Assembly: GCA_036557785.1 (NCBI GenBank)
Contig: DATBGZ010000094.1
Span: forward strand, 1-64,000
From: DATBGZ01 sp036557785
Lineage (GTDB): Bacteria > Actinomycetota > Actinomycetes > Mycobacteriales > Micromonosporaceae
Length of the DNA stretch: 64,000 bases
Reading direction: 5' to 3'
Under the pieces are notes generated by a model that saw only the letters and a list, made by a program, of their open reading frames with translations, searched no databases and was not told the origin of the DNA. Shown here in pieces: positions 7,443 to 16,031 of the stretch; position 1 is the first letter of the stretch, and the number at the start of each line of letters is the position of its first letter. Made by a program: the position numbers and the translations under genes.

Positions 7443-9769
7443 CCCGCCCCGCCGCGACCTCGTCGGTAACCTCGGCGCCCACCGCGACCACCACACTGCC
7501 GCGGAGCTCGACGCCCGGCGGGATCGGGGAGAGCCCGACCCGCCCCGACGGCACCCGCAAGGTCACCGGGGAGTTCGCGTTCTCCTCCGACCTCTGGCTG
7601 GACGAGGCACTCTTCGGGGTGACGCTGCGCTCCCCACACCCACGGGCACGGATCACGGGCATCGACATCTCGAAGGCCCTCGCGACACCGGGCGTGTACG
7701 CCGTGCTGACCCACGAGGACGTGCCGGGGCTGAAGTTCTACGGCCTGGACCACGCGGACCAGCCCGTCCTCGCCATCGACGAGGTCCGCTACCAGGGCGA
7801 GCCCGTGGCGATCCTCGCCGCGAGCGACCCTCACACCGCGCGGCGCGCCGTGTCCCGCATCGAGGTCGGTTACGAGGTGCTCGAGCCCGTCACCGACGCC
7901 CGGGCCGTGGCCTTCGACGAGGGCGTCGCGATGCTGCACCCCGCCGGGAACCTGCTGCGCCATCAGCCGGTCCGGGTCGGTACGCCCGACGAGGTCGAGG
8001 CCGAGGTCGTGGTGGTGGGCGAGTACGCGGTCGGCATGCAGGACCAGGCGTTCCTCGGCCCCGAGTCCGGCCTCGCCGTGCCTGCCGAGGACGGGGGCAT
8101 CGAACTGTTCATCGCCACCCAGTGGCTGCACACCGACCGTGGCCAGGTGGCTCGCTGCCTCGGCCTGCCCGAACAGATGGTACGGCTGACCCTGGCCGGC
8201 GTCGGGGGCGCGTTCGGCGCCCGGGAGGATCTGTCCATGCAGGTGCATGCCTGCATGCTTGCGCTGCATACCGGCCGTCCGGTACGGATGTCGTACTCGC
8301 GCGAGGAGTCGTTCCTCGGCCACGTCCACCGCCACCCGGCCTGGATGCGTTACGAGCACGGCGCCACCGCCGAGGGCAGGCTCGTCTACGTCAAGGCGAG
8401 CATCGTGCTCGACGGCGGCGCGTACGCCTCCACCACCTCGGCCGTGGTCGGCAACGCGGCCTCGTTAGGGGTGGGGCCCTACCAGGTCCCCCACGTGGCT
8501 ATCGACGCCTACGGGGTCCGCACGAACAACCCACCGTGCGGGGCGATGCGCGGCTTCGGTGCGGTACAGACCTGCTTCGCCTACGAGTCCCAAATGGACG
8601 CGCTCGCCGCGCGACTCGGCATCGATCCCGTCGAGGTCCGGGTCCGCAACGCCGTCGCGCAGGGCTCGACGCTCGCCACCGGCCAGGTGATCGACGCGCC
8701 CGCGCCGCTCGCCGAGATGCTGCGGCAGGCCGCGGCGATGCCGCTGCCACCAGCCACCGCGCCGGCGCTCGGCGCTCTGCCGGGCGGGTACGGCAACACC
8801 ACGCATGGCGAGGGCGTCCGGCGGGGCATCGGTTACGGCGTCGGCATCAAGAACATCTGCTTCTCCGAGGGGTTCGACGACTACTCGACGGCTCGGGTAC
8901 GGCTCGAGGTGGTCGGCGGATCAGCCGTCGCGACCGTGCACACCGCCGCCGCCGAGGTGGGTCAGGGACTGGTCACGCTGCAGCAGCAGATCGCCCGCAC
9001 CGAACTCGGCGTGGCGAGTGTCGTGATCAAGCCGGCGGACACGACGGTGGGCTCGTCGGGCTCGTCCTCGGCGTCGCGGCAGTCGTACATGACCGGCGGA
9101 GCGGTGAAGGCGGCGTGCGAGGCCGTGCGGGCGCGGATCGCCCGCCGGCTCAACTTGTCCACTGTGGAGCTTGCGGGCGAGGTCGTGGTGGGTGGGCCGG
9201 CGCTGACCGAGGTGATCGGCGACGATCCGATCGAAGAGACCGTGGAGTTCCGGCATCGGCCGACCTTTCCCATGGACCCGCTCACGGGTCAGGGCGCCAC
9301 CCACGTGCAGCTCGCGCTCTGCGTGCACCGGGCGGTCGTCGACGTCGACGTGGAGCTCGGGTTGGTCAAGGTCGTCGAGCTCGCGGCCGTACAGGACGTC
9401 GGGCGGATCATGAACCGGATGGCGCTGGAGGGGCAGATCCATGGCGGCAGCGCCCAGGGCCTCGGCCTCGCGCTGCTGGAGGAGATCCAGGTCCGCGACG
9501 GGCTGGTGCGCAACGGCTCGTTCACGGACTACCTGATCCCGACGATCCTGGACATGCCACCCATGACGCTGACGATCCTGGAACACCCGGATCCGCACGC
9601 GCCGTACGGCCTACGGGGGGCCGGCGAGCCGCCTACGCTCTCCTCCACCCCCGCGATCGTCGCCGCCGTCCGCGACGCGACCGGCCTGGCCCTGCGCCGG
9701 GTTCCGGTCCGCCCCGACGACATCGCCCTGCCGCGGCACAGCCACGCCACCAGCCCCTATGGAGTCTAG
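7439..9769 (+). CDS. Xanthine dehydrogenase molybdopterin-binding subunit
   Basis: Large subunit (XdhA/PucD/CoxL superfamily) with the molybdenum-cytosine or molybdopterin site; oxidises a purine, most likely hypoxanthine or xanthine. Seen: the a/b hammerhead domain (RPDGTRKVTGEFAF to about residue 160), VGGAFGAREDLSMQ, GAMRGFGAVQ, a VGQGLVTLQQQ Moco loop, and RGAGEPPTLSSTP carrying the C-terminal catalytic-Glu region. 776 residues. The GTG start is fixed by GTGA overlap with the amidohydrolase; the longer open frame upstream is a shadow. No XdhC/MobA-type maturation gene is present here, so insertion factors must be elsewhere. Confidence 0.93.
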   Translation: MTRPAATSSVTSAPTATTTLPRSSTPGGIGESPTRPDGTRKVTGEFAFSSDLWLDEALFGVTLRSPHPRARITGIDISKALATPGVYAVLTHEDVPGLKFYGLDHADQPVLAIDEVRYQGEPVAILAASDPHTARRAVSRIEVGYEVLEPVTDARAVAFDEGVAMLHPAGNLLRHQPVRVGTPDEVEAEVVVVGEYAVGMQDQAFLGPESGLAVPAEDGGIELFIATQWLHTDRGQVARCLGLPEQMVRLTLAGVGGAFGAREDLSMQVHACMLALHTGRPVRMSYSREESFLGHVHRHPAWMRYEHGATAEGRLVYVKASIVLDGGAYASTTSAVVGNAASLGVGPYQVPHVAIDAYGVRTNNPPCGAMRGFGAVQTCFAYESQMDALAARLGIDPVEVRVRNAVAQGSTLATGQVIDAPAPLAEMLRQAAAMPLPPATAPALGALPGGYGNTTHGEGVRRGIGYGVGIKNICFSEGFDDYSTARVRLEVVGGSAVATVHTAAAEVGQGLVTLQQQIARTELGVASVVIKPADTTVGSSGSSSASRQSYMTGGAVKAACEAVRARIARRLNLSTVELAGEVVVGGPALTEVIGDDPIEETVEFRHRPTFPMDPLTGQGATHVQLALCVHRAVVDVDVELGLVKVVELAAVQDVGRIMNRMALEGQIHGGSAQGLGLALLEEIQVRDGLVRNGSFTDYLIPTILDMPPMTLTILEHPDPHAPYGLRGAGEPPTLSSTPAIVAAVRDATGLALRRVPVRPDDIALPRHSHATSPYGV

Positions 9770-9775
9770 CCCGCC

Positions 9776-10597
9776 TCAGGTTTCGGGGCCGAGGATCCGC
9801 CGTGAGAGCAGCGTGGCACCGGCGACGGCGGCCGGCATGAAGATGACCGCGCCGAGCGGGATCAGGAAGCACACGAAGGTTGCCGCCCCGAACCCGATCG
9901 TCATGCGCCGGTGCTGGCGCAGCGAGCGCTTGCGGTGGCGGTAGTAGAGCCCACGTCGCTCGAACGCCACACCGGTGAGTTCGAGCGTCAGCGCCCACCC
10001 ACCGAACAGGGCGCCCAGCACGATCGCGACCGCGTTGCCCGCCACCGGGATCAGCTGCACGAAGAAGAGCGCGACCGCGACGATCGCGGCCCGTACGGCC
10101 AGCCGCACCGCGTCGGCCAGGATCCGTGGTAGCGAGCGCCAGAACGACACGTTGATCTCACCGGGCACGCCGCCGAGATGGTCCTCAACCCGCTTCGAGA
10201 TCGCCTCATAGAACGGCTGCCCGATGATCAGCGTCAATGTCACGTAGCCCAGGAAGCTGAGGATCACCCACAGCAGGCCAACCGCGATGATCGCGACGAC
10301 ACGCAACCCGTCACGAAGCAGGGTCGGCCAGTCGTTCATGTACGGCGTCAGCAGGTCGACCACGTCGTCGACATAGAACAGCATCGCCACGAAGGCGGCG
10401 ACCAGGGCGACGAACGAGATCAGCGCCGGCAGGAGGCCGAGCGCCATGAGCCCCGGGTTGGTGCGGTACATGCCCAGGCCCCGCCCGAGGAACCCCATGC
10501 CGGCGAAGAAGCCGCGCGGATGCGCCGCCGGCCGTACGGCCTGTGTCCCGCCGGGGACGACGGCCTGTCCGACCCCCGCCGTTCCGCTGTTGTTCAC
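9776..10597 (-). CDS. EI24/CysZ-like integral membrane protein
   Basis: Belongs by pattern to the EI24 (etoposide-induced 2.4; CysZ-like) membrane family; the substrate of actinobacterial members is not known. Seen: RGFFAGMGFLGRGLGMY at the N-terminus, hydrophobic segments near residues 50-75, 90-125, 150-190 and 235-262, and the family-typical GQPFYEAISKRVED loop after the second segment. 273 residues from GTG at 10597. It converges with the Mo subunit gene (six bases between stops) and is codirectional with prs, 38 bases downstream of nothing obvious. Confidence 0.8.
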   Translation of the reverse strand: MNNSGTAGVGQAVVPGGTQAVRPAAHPRGFFAGMGFLGRGLGMYRTNPGLMALGLLPALISFVALVAAFVAMLFYVDDVVDLLTPYMNDWPTLLRDGLRVVAIIAVGLLWVILSFLGYVTLTLIIGQPFYEAISKRVEDHLGGVPGEINVSFWRSLPRILADAVRLAVRAAIVAVALFFVQLIPVAGNAVAIVLGALFGGWALTLELTGVAFERRGLYYRHRKRSLRQHRRMTIGFGAATFVCFLIPLGAVIFMPAAVAGATLLSRRILGPET

Positions 10598-10634
10598 GCT
10601 CGTGACAGTAGTCCCGGCCTGCTAATCGGCAGGG

Positions 10635-11615
10635 TCAGCTCAGGCCACCGAAGAGCGTGGTCACCGACCCGTCCTCGAAGACCTCACGGATCGCGCGGGC
10701 GAGCAGTGGCGCGATGGAGAGCACGGTGATCTTGTCGAGCTTCGCCTCCGGGGCGATGGGCAGAGTGTTCGTCACCACGATCTCGCTGATCTTGCTCGCG
10801 CCCAGCCGTTCGGTCGCCGGGTCGGAGAGGATCGCGTGCGTGCCCGCCACGATCACGTCGGCGGCGCCCGCCTCCTCGAGCACCTCGGCGGCGCTGCAGA
10901 TGGTGCTCGCGGTGTCGATCATGTCGTCGACGATGAGGCAGATGCGCCCCTCGACCTCGCCGACGACCCGGTGCGCCACGACCTGGTTGGGCTTGCTCGG
11001 GTCGCGGGTCTTGTGGATGAACGCCAGCGGCGTGCCGCCGAGCCGGTCGGTCCACCGCTCGGCCACCCGGACCCGGCCGGAGTCCGGCGCCACGACCGCG
11101 ATCGACTGCCCGGCGTACCGCTTCTCGATGTAGCGGGCGAGCACGTCCATCGCGAAGAGATGGTCGACCGGACCGTCGAAGAAGCCCTGGATCTGCGCCG
11201 TGTGCAGGTCGACGGTGAGGATGCGGTCAGCGCCCGCAGTCTTGAACAGGTCCGCCATCAGCCGGGCGGAGATCGGCTCGCGGCCCCGGTGCTTCTTGTC
11301 CTGCCGCGCGTACGGGTAGAACGGCAGCACGACCGTGATGCGCCGCGCTGAGCCACGCTTGAGCGCGTCGATCATGACGAGCGTCTCGACGAGCCACGTA
11401 TTGATCGGCGTCGTCATGGACTGGACCACGAAGGCGTCGCTGCCGCGAACCGACTCCTGGTAGCGGACGAAGATCTCGCCGTTGGCGAACTCGTAGATCT
11501 CGGTGGGTGTGGTCGCGATGCCCAGCTCGCTCGCGATCTCGTTCGCGAGCGCCGGGAACGACCGGCCCGCGAAGAGCATCAGGGTCTTCCCGTTGACGCT
11601 CTCTTTCCCGTTCAC
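10635..11615 (-). CDS. prs: Ribose-phosphate pyrophosphokinase
   Basis: Makes PRPP from ribose 5-phosphate and ATP for purine, pyrimidine, NAD, His and Trp synthesis; cytosolic hexamer. Seen: ANGEIFVRYQESVRGSD, the KRGSARRITVVLPFYPYARQ segment, VDLHTAQIQGFFD (divalent metal and ATP site), and the PRPP loop VDDMIDTASTIC. I chose GTG at 11615, preceded by GGGGGAG at good spacing, which gives 326 residues, the standard length; the open frame runs further to 11729. Follows glmU with a 31-base gap on the same strand, an arrangement common in actinobacteria and in Gram-positives. Confidence 0.97.
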   Translation of the reverse strand: MNGKESVNGKTLMLFAGRSFPALANEIASELGIATTPTEIYEFANGEIFVRYQESVRGSDAFVVQSMTTPINTWLVETLVMIDALKRGSARRITVVLPFYPYARQDKKHRGREPISARLMADLFKTAGADRILTVDLHTAQIQGFFDGPVDHLFAMDVLARYIEKRYAGQSIAVVAPDSGRVRVAERWTDRLGGTPLAFIHKTRDPSKPNQVVAHRVVGEVEGRICLIVDDMIDTASTICSAAEVLEEAGAADVIVAGTHAILSDPATERLGASKISEIVVTNTLPIAPEAKLDKITVLSIAPLLARAIREVFEDGSVTTLFGGLS

Positions 11616-11646
11616 GCCAGCGCTCCCCCTCGACCACCCACCGGAC

Positions 11647-13110
11647 CTATTCGGACACCGACTCGCCGTCAGTCTCACCGGCTGCCGCTTGGGCGGTCGC
11701 GGCCGCATCCGCGGCCTTCGTGCCCGCACGACGACGTTCCACCCAACCCTCGACGTTGCGCTGCTGCGCGCGGCCGACGCCCAGAGCCCCGGGTGGCACG
11801 TCCTTGGTGATCACGCTGCCGGCGGCGGTGTAGGCGCCGTCGCCTATGGTGACGGGCGCCACCAGCATTGTGTCCGAGCCGGTGCGCACGTGCGACCCGA
11901 TGACAGTGTGATGTTTGGCCACCCCGTCGTAGTTGACCACCACGTTCGCCGCGCCGATGTTCGTCTCCTCGCCGATCGTCGCGTCGCCGACGTACGACAG
12001 GTGTGGGATCTTGGTCCCGGCCCCGACCTCGGAGTTCTTCACCTCCACGAAGGCGCCGACCTTCGTGCGCTCCGAGAGTCGCGTGCCCGGCCGCAGGTAG
12101 GAGTAGGGACCGATGACCGCGCGAGGCCCGATCGTCACGCCCTCGCCATGAGCGCGGATCACCCGTGCCCCGTCACCCACCATGACGTCGAGGAGCGTGG
12201 TGTCGGGACCGACCACCGCCCACTCCCCCACCGCCGTACGGCCGCGCAGGTGCGTGTTGGGTTCAATGACCGTGTCGGGGCCGAGCGTGACATCGACGTC
12301 TATCCAGGTCGTACGGGGATCGACAATCGTCACACCGGCCCGCATCCAGTCCTCGTTGATGCGGTCGCGCAGGATCGCGCTGAGCCCCGCCAGCTCGACC
12401 CGGTCGTTGCACCCGAGCACCTCTGTCGGATCCCCCGTGGGGTACGCGAGAACGCTGTGGTCGGAGTCCACGAGCAGACCGATGACATCCGTGAGGTACT
12501 CCTCGCCCTGGGCGTTGGCGGTGCTGAGCTTGCCCAGCGCCTGGCTGAGCAGCATGGCATCGAACGCGTACGCCCCCGCGTTGATCTCCGTCACGGCACG
12601 CTGGTCCGATGTGGCGTCGCGCTCCTCCACGATCGCGTCCACCGCACCGGTGAGGGGGTTCCTGATCACGCGCCCCAGACCGTACGGCTCGTCAACCTCC
12701 GCGGTCAGCACGGTTGCCGCGGCACCGGTGACCTCATGCGCCTCCACGAGCGAGCGCAGCGTGCCGGGACGCAGCAGCGGGACATCGCCGTTGACCACAA
12801 CGACTGTCCCGTCGCCGGGGCCGTAGGCGTCGAGCGCGACCCGAGTGGCGTGACCGGTGCCGCGCCGGGTCTCCTGGAGCACGCTCACGGCTTCGGGCGC
12901 GATCTCGGCCAGGTGCGCGACGATCTCCTCCGCGCCGTGGCCGACGACCACGATCGTGCGGGTCGGGTGCAGCGACTCCGTTGCGGCGATCACGTGGCCG
13001 AGAAGGGTGCGTCCCAGGAGCGAGTGCAGCATCTTGGGCCGGGATGACTTCATGCGCTTGCCCTCACCCGCGGCGAGAACGACGACCGTCCTGCTCAGCT
13101 CATCGGTCAC
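11647..13110 (-). CDS. glmU: Bifunctional GlcNAc-1-P uridyltransferase / GlcN-1-P acetyltransferase
   Basis: Makes UDP-GlcNAc for peptidoglycan and for MshA. N-terminal nucleotidyltransferase domain with LAAGEGKRM (residues 12-20) and the Lys-Pro-Lys style continuation SSRPKML; C-terminal left-handed beta-helix with hexapeptide repeats and the acetyltransferase residues in VNYDGVAKHHT. 487 residues from GTG 13110, with AGGAG about ten bases upstream. Ends with an alanine-rich acidic tail typical of actinobacterial GlmU. Cotranscribed with prs in all likelihood; tRNA-Gln lies upstream on the same strand. Confidence 0.97.
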   Translation of the reverse strand: MTDELSRTVVVLAAGEGKRMKSSRPKMLHSLLGRTLLGHVIAATESLHPTRTIVVVGHGAEEIVAHLAEIAPEAVSVLQETRRGTGHATRVALDAYGPGDGTVVVVNGDVPLLRPGTLRSLVEAHEVTGAAATVLTAEVDEPYGLGRVIRNPLTGAVDAIVEERDATSDQRAVTEINAGAYAFDAMLLSQALGKLSTANAQGEEYLTDVIGLLVDSDHSVLAYPTGDPTEVLGCNDRVELAGLSAILRDRINEDWMRAGVTIVDPRTTWIDVDVTLGPDTVIEPNTHLRGRTAVGEWAVVGPDTTLLDVMVGDGARVIRAHGEGVTIGPRAVIGPYSYLRPGTRLSERTKVGAFVEVKNSEVGAGTKIPHLSYVGDATIGEETNIGAANVVVNYDGVAKHHTVIGSHVRTGSDTMLVAPVTIGDGAYTAAGSVITKDVPPGALGVGRAQQRNVEGWVERRRAGTKAADAAATAQAAAGETDGESVSE

Positions 13111-13301
13111 CGGCGGCGCTCCTCCCAGGTTCGGTCCGGCCCCCTACCGGTCGGACGACGCGACCACTACCGGGCGGACCGTCACGCAGCGTGCCGCCCT
13201 TCCCGAAGGCATCATGCTAGTCACGTCGGCCATGCGGCGCTGATCACACCGCCCAAGTGGGCGCGTCCGGGCCGAGCGCCACACCCGGCGAGCGAGGAGA
13301 G

Positions 13302-13374
13302 CTGGGACGCCTGGGTTCGAACCAGGACCTTCCGGATCCAAAGTCCGGCGGGCTGCCAGTTACCCCACGTCCCA
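13302..13374 (-). tRNA. tRNA-Gln (anticodon UUG)
   Basis: On the minus strand a complete cloverleaf can be drawn: 7-bp acceptor TGGGACG with CGTCCCA, anticodon stem CCGGA/TCCGG around loop CTTTGGA (anticodon TTG at 13341-13339), and TPsiC arm with GGTTCGAAC. Discriminator base is G, as usual for tRNA-Gln. CCA is not encoded. Lies about 190 bases upstream of glmU, same strand. Confidence 0.96.
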
Positions 13375-13512
13375 TCGGCCCGGCTGTACAACCTACGCAC
13401 CCAAGCCTAACCGGCGACCTCATCGAAGTAACACCGTGATTCCCGGCGAACCGTGACACTGAGTTCGGAGAAAGTCACTCAGAAGCCATTCCACGGTCGA
13501 CAGCCCGAACCT

Positions 13513-13528
13513 ACGCTTACGTAAGCGT
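13513..13528. promoter_or_regulatory. 16-bp perfect palindrome, candidate TetR operator
   Basis: ACGCTTACGTAAGCGT is a perfect inverted repeat 48 bases before the desaturase ATG, in the only intergenic space upstream of a desaturase-TetR pair. Size and symmetry fit a TetR-family operator, so the regulator at 14585 may repress both genes. This is inference from position; no -10/-35 pair is evident to me next to it. Confidence 0.6.
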
Positions 13529-13576
13529 CGCCAGCCCCAGCCATACCCACCCGATCGGCCCGGAGAGGTGCCACTC

Positions 13577-14563
13577 ATGCCCACAGCGCTCGTCGAACCG
13601 CCGCCCACAGACCCGGCCGGTCCCACAGCCAAGCCGCTCACCGTCGGTAAGCAGCCCATGGGTGTGTTGATCGCGCTCTGGCTCTTCGTCCTCCTCCCGT
13701 TCGCCGCGCTGATCGCGGCCGTCCCCGTGATGTGGGGGTGGGGCCTGAACTGGGTCGACGTCATTCTATTCGTTCCCTTCTATGCCATCGGCGGCTTCGG
13801 GATCGGCGCCGGCTTCCACCGTCACCTCACCCATGGCTCGTTCAAGGCCTCGCGTGGTCTGCACATCGCGCTCGCCGTCGCCGGCTGCCTTGCTATCGAG
13901 GGAGCGCCGACCCAATGGGTGGCCGACCATCGCCGGCACCATCAGTTCAGCGACATGGAGGGCGACCCCCACTCGCCATGGCGGTACGGCGCGACCTACT
14001 GGGGCCTGGTGAAGGGTCTGTGGTACTCGCACGTGGGGTGGCTGTTCCATCGGGAGCTGTCGAACCGCGCACGGTTCGCGCCGGATCTGCTGGCGGACAA
14101 GGACATCCAGCGTGTCGACAAACTCTTCTCGGCCCTGGTGGCGACCTCGGTGGTCCTGCCCGGCGTGCTCGGCGGACTCATCACCTGGTCCTGGACCGGC
14201 GCGCTCTCCGCCCTGTTCTGGGCCGGGCTCGTGCGCATCGCGCTACTCCACCATGTAACCTGGTCGATCAACTCGGTGTGCCACGTCTACGGAGAGCGGC
14301 CCTTTGACAGCCGCGACAAGGCGACCAACTTCTGGCCACTCGCGCTACTGTCGTTCGGCGAGAACTGGCACAACCTGCACCACGCCGACCCAACCTGCGC
14401 ACGTCACGGCGTGCTGCGTGGTCAGATTGACATGAACGCGCGCCTCATCTGGATCTTCGAGAAGCTGGGCTGGGCCACCAACGTCCGCTGGCCAAAGCTG
14501 GACCGACTGCAGAGCAAGATGCTGGAGCCGGAGAAGACCGTGATGGGCGGCGCCACCCGCTGA
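13577..14563 (+). CDS. Acyl-CoA/fatty acid desaturase (delta-9 type)
   Basis: Membrane di-iron desaturase that puts a cis double bond in saturated acyl chains, adjusting membrane fluidity. All three histidine boxes are seen: HRHLTH (about residue 79), HRRHHQFSD (about 117) and ENWHNLHHAD (about 264). Two hydrophobic pairs, around residues 33-75 and 190-225, give the usual four transmembrane passes. ATG 13577 follows GGAGAGG by eight bases, better than GTG 13568. 328 residues. Needs an electron donor not encoded nearby. The TetR gene starts 22 bases downstream, and a palindrome precedes this gene, so expression probably responds to that regulator. Confidence 0.93.
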   Translation: MPTALVEPPPTDPAGPTAKPLTVGKQPMGVLIALWLFVLLPFAALIAAVPVMWGWGLNWVDVILFVPFYAIGGFGIGAGFHRHLTHGSFKASRGLHIALAVAGCLAIEGAPTQWVADHRRHHQFSDMEGDPHSPWRYGATYWGLVKGLWYSHVGWLFHRELSNRARFAPDLLADKDIQRVDKLFSALVATSVVLPGVLGGLITWSWTGALSALFWAGLVRIALLHHVTWSINSVCHVYGERPFDSRDKATNFWPLALLSFGENWHNLHHADPTCARHGVLRGQIDMNARLIWIFEKLGWATNVRWPKLDRLQSKMLEPEKTVMGGATR

Positions 14564-14584
14564 GCCACGAAGGAATCCAGCCAC

Positions 14585-15382
14585 GTGAGGGATCCCTACC
14601 ATCCGCCGGGCGAACCGGATGACCTCGACCTGAAGGACCCGCGCATCGCCGACGGCCAACTGGCCGATGGTGAGCCGTTTGACGCCCAGATGATCAACGA
14701 CGAGATGATCGACCCGGACCTGGTCGATCGGCGGGTCGCTCCTCCGCCCATCCCATCCGCAGCCGGCGGCAAGGTGAGGATGTCCTCGGCCCAACGTCGC
14801 GAGCAGCTCATCGCGGTCGGCCGGCGGATCTTCGCCGAGAAGGGCCTCGACGCGACCTCGGTCGAGGAGGTCGCGGCCCGGGCCAAGGTGTCGAAGCCGG
14901 TCGTCTACGAGCACTTCGGCGGCAAGGAGGGGCTCTATGCCGTCGTGGTGGACCGCGAGGTCCGGTCGCTGCTCGACCGGCTCACCACCGCGCTCACCGG
15001 CGGACACCCGCGGGAACTGCTCGAACAGGCAGCCCTCGCGTTGCTCGACTACATCGAGGAGGAGACCGATGGCTTCCGGGTGCTCGTCCGCGAGTCGCCC
15101 GTCGGTTCGGCCACGGGCAACTTCTCCTCGGTTCTCAACGACGTGGCGCACCAGGTCGAGCACATCCTCGCCAAGGAGTTCAAGACCCGCGGGTACGACG
15201 GCAAGCTCGCCGAGCTCTACTCCCAGGCGCTGGTTGGGATGGTCGCGCTGACCGGCCGATGGTGGCTGGAGGTACGCAAGCCGCGCCGGGAGACGGTCGC
15301 GGCACACCTGGTGAATATCGCCTGGAACGGCCTGTCGCATCTGGAGGCGAAGCCCGCGCTCACCACGCGCAAGGCGAAGTGA
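14585..15382 (+). CDS. TetR/AcrR-family transcriptional regulator
   Basis: DNA-binding repressor type: helix-turn-helix in AEKGLDATSVEEVAARAKVSK-like segment followed by PVVYEHFGGKEGLYAVV, then an all-helical ligand domain. The annotated GTG start has AAGGA about ten bases upstream and gives 265 residues with an unusual acidic N-terminal extension of about 65 residues (many Asp, repeated DPD/ADG turns). An internal ATG at 14779, right before SSAQRREQ, would give a normal-length regulator, so the extension could be untranslated. Paired with the desaturase; likely controls it and itself through the palindrome at 13513. Confidence 0.88.
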   Translation: MRDPYHPPGEPDDLDLKDPRIADGQLADGEPFDAQMINDEMIDPDLVDRRVAPPPIPSAAGGKVRMSSAQRREQLIAVGRRIFAEKGLDATSVEEVAARAKVSKPVVYEHFGGKEGLYAVVVDREVRSLLDRLTTALTGGHPRELLEQAALALLDYIEEETDGFRVLVRESPVGSATGNFSSVLNDVAHQVEHILAKEFKTRGYDGKLAELYSQALVGMVALTGRWWLEVRKPRRETVAAHLVNIAWNGLSHLEAKPALTTRKAK

Positions 15383-15408
15383 CGCAGCCGACGTGACGCA
15401 GCCGACGT
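15381..15408. repeat. 14-bp tandem duplication
   Basis: gacgcagccgacgt occurs twice in tandem directly after the TetR stop codon, followed by a diverged third start (gacgcggcg). Intergenic, between convergent genes; no function seen. Confidence 0.8.
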
Positions 15409-15424
15409 GACGCGGCGCTGCGCA

Positions 15425-15991
15425 CTACGTGGCTCGCTGGCGCTCGCGCCTGCGGGCCACCGGGCTCCACTCGTCGCGCTCCCAGTCGTGGGGCATGTTG
15501 GGCGCCGATAAGCGATGACGTTCGGGGTCGGAGCCGTGGCCGTGGCGGAAGTCCTCCTCGGCCCACACGTCCCGCACCGTGCCCACCTTGCCGTAGAGAC
15601 CCGAGAGCAACAGCACCATCCCGATGATCATGGAGACGACACAGGTCGCGACCGTGAAGCCGAGGAAGTTCGCCGAACCGCGCAGCAGTGCCAGCATGAG
15701 CAGCCCGGCCCCGAAGAAGACCCCGCTCGCGAAGAGGTTGATGCGCTGGTCCAGGTTCCCGCCGATCACGGCACCGATCAACAGAACCAGACCGACCACA
15801 ATGGACAGGATGGCGAAGGCGCGGTTGGCGTGCAGGCCGAGCGCCGACGGCAGGCCCTGCTGGGCGAAGAACGACCGCCCACCGGTGCGCAGCACGCCAA
15901 CGATCCCGAACGCGACGATGTAGGCGGCGACGAGCCCCGCGAGCAGACGGTAGAGCGGCTGCAGGGGATGGTTCACCGGGACATGGACCAT
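15425..15991 (-). CDS. DUF4383 membrane protein
   Basis: Membrane protein of unknown function common in actinobacteria. The N-terminal RLLAGLVAAYIVAFGIVG segment plus three further hydrophobic helices (about residues 55-75, 85-103 and 110-132) fit the four-helix DUF4383 fold, with the conserved NRAF and NLDQRINLF loops. The C-terminal 55 residues are charged and probably cytoplasmic (ERHRLSAPNMPHDWERDEW). ATG at 15991; 188 residues. Convergent with the TetR gene. No functional inference is possible from the neighbours. Confidence 0.85.
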   Translation of the reverse strand: MVHVPVNHPLQPLYRLLAGLVAAYIVAFGIVGVLRTGGRSFFAQQGLPSALGLHANRAFAILSIVVGLVLLIGAVIGGNLDQRINLFASGVFFGAGLLMLALLRGSANFLGFTVATCVVSMIIGMVLLLSGLYGKVGTVRDVWAEEDFRHGHGSDPERHRLSAPNMPHDWERDEWSPVARRRERQRAT

Positions 15992-16031
15992 ACGCTCATT
16001 GTGGTGGCGTCCCGTCCTGGTCAGTGGCGAA

